Part shown: in pieces, positions 62,025-64,000 of the stretch | Position numbering within the stretch: the stretch's first letter is position 1 | Layout of the letters: the number at the start of each line of letters is the position of its first letter | From: Zetaproteobacteria bacterium CG1_02_55_237 | Lineage (GTDB): Bacteria > Pseudomonadota > Zetaproteobacteria > Mariprofundales > Mariprofundaceae | Direction: 5' to 3' | Length of the DNA: 64,000 nt | NCBI GenBank assembly: GCA_001871195.1 | Contig: MNXA01000048.1 | Location: 1-64,000 of the forward strand | The notes under the pieces: model-generated | What the model saw: only the letters and a program-made list of their open reading frames with translations | Told to the model about the DNA's origin: nothing | Databases searched by the model: none | Position numbers and translations under genes: made by a program

Positions 62025-64000
62025 ATGAAATCACTACTTACTAAAACAATAGGCATCTTTCTTTTTGCAGCCCTGATGCTGTTTATGACTGCAACCGAGG
62101 CGCAGGCCAGCCATTTCCGTGGCGGTAATATGCACTATACCTTGGCACCAAACGGTGTCGCTACTTTTACAGTGGAATCATTATGGCGGAAATATGCTTA
62201 TGATGGTTTTCACAATATCAGCATTCGAAATGCCGCCGGTGCTCAAGTCTTGTATCAATCCGTTAGCTACACTGGTACAACCGTTTTATTGGACACAAGT
62301 AATCCGGATTATGATTTTAGACGTCAGGTCTTTACTGTGAATATGGCTGGGTTGCCAGCTGGGCAATATACCGCCTTCCATTCCAATTGCTGTCGCATTT
62401 CTGGGATCAGAAACCCGATCAGCAGCAATTTTTCTTTTGATAACAAGATTATATATACCCCTGGCGCAGCAAATGGCTCCCCCCAGCTGAATGCCAGTTT
62501 TATTACTACTGTGGCAAGAGGGTATAATTACAGTCAAAACCTGAACGCATTTGACCCGGATGGACATTCCATGTCTTATCAGCTGCTCTCCGGTGGCGTT
62601 GCCTATTCGCCGACATCGAATATTCCGGGGTTGACCATCAGTCCAACGGGCCAAGTTAATATCCCGGCCGCCAATACAGCAACTCTGACAACGGGAAACT
62701 GGGTATTCAAGGTGCGTGTGACGGATTCATCCGGCGCATTTTCTGATCGGGATGTGATGGTCAATGTTGTCAACACATCCAATGTGCCGCCTGTTGTGGG
62801 TTCCATTGGTGATCGAATCGTGGCACTGGGCCAGAGTGTTAGTTTTCCTGTAAGTGCTACAGATACCAATGCCGGTGATACGGTAACCCTGAGCTCAAGT
62901 TCCTTGCCAGCAGGGGCCAGCTTCATTCAGACACCTGGTAACCCTGCCAGTGGCACATTCACTTGGACCCCAAGCGCGGGTCAGGAAGGTGTGCATACGA
63001 TCAACTTCGAAGCCAAGGATAATGGCATACCGAACCTGACAGCCAGTCAGCAGGTGAAGATTACGGTTGTAGGTGCCAATAATGCGCCGATCCTTGACCC
63101 TGTTGGCAGTAAATCCGTACCAGCCGGGGGCAAGTTGAGCTTCCATGTAACATGTTCTGATCCAGCTGATCCCGGCGATAGCCAGACTTTGTCCGCCAGC
63201 TTCATGCCGGCAGGAGCAACGTTGACCCAGAATACGTTTGGCAATTCGGTCAGCGGTACATTCGCATGGACGCCGTCTTATAGCCAAGCCAATCAGGTGT
63301 TCACTGGTATTGCTATTCGCTGTACCGATAATGGCCTGCCGAATCTGACCGATGAGGAAAGTATCAACATCACCGTCGGCAATGCCAACAATGCCCCGGC
63401 TTTGGCCTCAATTGGTAATCAGAGCGTGGGCTACGGCCAGTCGATGACCTTGAATCTGAGCGCCTCCGATGCGGATGGAAATGTTGTGACATTGAGCAGC
63501 AGTTCGCTGCCGCCAAACGCCACCTTCGTTCAGAACCCAGGTAATCCAGCCAGCGGAACCTTTACCTTTACACCTGATTTCTCTCAGGCGGGCATGCTGG
63601 TGCCGATGACATTTACGGCCACCGATAACGGCAATCCGAACCTGTTCAGCTCGGAAAGCATTGTCATCATCGTGTTGTCCAATCAACCGCCGGTGGCTAA
63701 TGCAGGTGGTACTTATATAGCTCAATGCTCGGGGAACTCTAGTGCTAGCGTGACACTCAATGGCTCTGGTTCTACGGACCCTGATGCCGGCGATACACTG
63801 AGCTATGCATGGTCATGGCCTGGCGGCTCGGCCACGGGTTCAAACCCGACAGCATCCTTCCCCTTGGGTCACACACTGGTGAATCTGACCGTTAGCGATG
63901 GGAATGGTGGTGAATCCACGGCCTATGCCACGGTGATCGTAGAGGATACGACGGCTCCGACAGTGAATGCCGGACCTGATGTCACGGTTGAGGCGACTGG
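62025..64000 (+). CDS. Large secreted repeat protein, cadherin/PKD-like (3' end outside window)
   Basis: At least 658 aa, open at the window end. GGGAGG 8 nt before ATG. Signal peptide ending EAQA, then SHFRGGNMHYTL, an N-terminal domain seen in large bacterial surface proteins. From about 253 there are three dystroglycan-type cadherin-like/He_PIG repeats (starting near 253, 351 and 455), each with the plan P-x-IG-x-SV, AxDxDGDxVTL, SSLPxGAxF, SGTFTWTP, AxDNGxPNLT. A PKD-like domain follows (about 553-640, PPVANAGGTY), then APTVNAGPDVTVEA, the start of another Ig-like unit. Probably an adhesin or matrix component; calcium binding is plausible from the Asp-rich loops. Confidence 0.85.
   Translation, partial: MKSLLTKTIGIFLFAALMLFMTATEAQASHFRGGNMHYTLAPNGVATFTVESLWRKYAYDGFHNISIRNAAGAQVLYQSVSYTGTTVLLDTSNPDYDFRRQVFTVNMAGLPAGQYTAFHSNCCRISGIRNPISSNFSFDNKIIYTPGAANGSPQLNASFITTVARGYNYSQNLNAFDPDGHSMSYQLLSGGVAYSPTSNIPGLTISPTGQVNIPAANTATLTTGNWVFKVRVTDSSGAFSDRDVMVNVVNTSNVPPVVGSIGDRIVALGQSVSFPVSATDTNAGDTVTLSSSSLPAGASFIQTPGNPASGTFTWTPSAGQEGVHTINFEAKDNGIPNLTASQQVKITVVGANNAPILDPVGSKSVPAGGKLSFHVTCSDPADPGDSQTLSASFMPAGATLTQNTFGNSVSGTFAWTPSYSQANQVFTGIAIRCTDNGLPNLTDEESINITVGNANNAPALASIGNQSVGYGQSMTLNLSASDADGNVVTLSSSSLPPNATFVQNPGNPASGTFTFTPDFSQAGMLVPMTFTATDNGNPNLFSSESIVIIVLSNQPPVANAGGTYIAQCSGNSSASVTLNGSGSTDPDAGDTLSYAWSWPGGSATGSNPTASFPLGHTLVNLTVSDGNGGESTAYATVIVEDTTAPTVNAGPDVTVEAT

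Noticed and set aside
1-64000. tRNA, rRNA and CRISPR loci
   Set aside because: No cloverleaf-like sequence, rRNA signature or regularly spaced repeat was seen on either strand.

Overview
The window is a stretch of Gram-negative chromosome, probably proteobacterial. It has an outer-membrane toolkit (OMPLA, TolC, DUF1302 barrel, LolA-like protein), PldA/RdgC/DbpA/RmuC/TrmL/HisZ-type genes, and tightly packed operons with many 4-bp stop/start overlaps. Gene content and the periplasmic cytochrome c', Fe-S and adhesin-like genes would suit a marine microaerophile such as a zetaproteobacterium. That placement is inference; nothing here fixes the taxon.

Layout. 1-4110 is an accessory segment, visibly AT-richer than the rest: the 5' end of an IS transposase (minus), a two-gene operon of unknown function whose second product looks PIN-nuclease-like, and a 3' relic of a YgjP/DUF45-type metallopeptidase carrying HELCH. 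4113-9769 is one operon: MarR regulator, cytochrome c', DUF2892 protein, LolA-like protein, RND (MMPL) transporter and DUF1302 barrel, with a palindromic operator candidate in front. 9873-13262 holds a Gly/Gln-rich periplasmic protein and a fused transporter-like/spermidine-synthase-like/TPR membrane protein. 13454-17512 is serA-hisZ-purA, preceded by what looks like a deleted aminotransferase gene. pldA is frameshifted, then prfC, an iron-type alcohol dehydrogenase and pgsA.

21834-23063 is the most structured non-coding part: a DnaA-box pair beside an AT-rich tract, and a 133-bp direct repeat that duplicates the 5' end and leader of trmL in front of the rib operon. The riboflavin/housekeeping run follows: ribE, ribBA, ribH, nusB, thiL, pgpA and a cinA-like gene. 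Then come erpA, an ABC-2 exporter, ugd, rlmE, a cNMP-domain protein and thpR-recA-recX-alaS-rmuC.

40353-46663 carries a GGNEF-type cyclase-like protein, a DODA-type dioxygenase and a TolC/MacA/MacB-like tripartite exporter. 46678-53658 is mostly minus strand: dbpA with yehS, an Aer-like chemoreceptor bracketed by one intact and one internally deleted copy of a secreted nuclease, a small membrane protein and ybiT. 53836-58208 has mscL, a CvfB-like S1 protein, rdgC and yheS. 58486-64000 is a plus-strand run of envelope genes: a membrane-anchored secreted protein, a multi-4Fe-4S membrane protein, a TPR lipoprotein, a small secreted protein, and the start of a very long repeat-built surface protein that runs off the window.

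No rRNA, tRNA or CRISPR array was seen. The most novel candidates are the PIN-like two-gene operon at 467-3789 and the tandem structured repeat between trmL and ribE.
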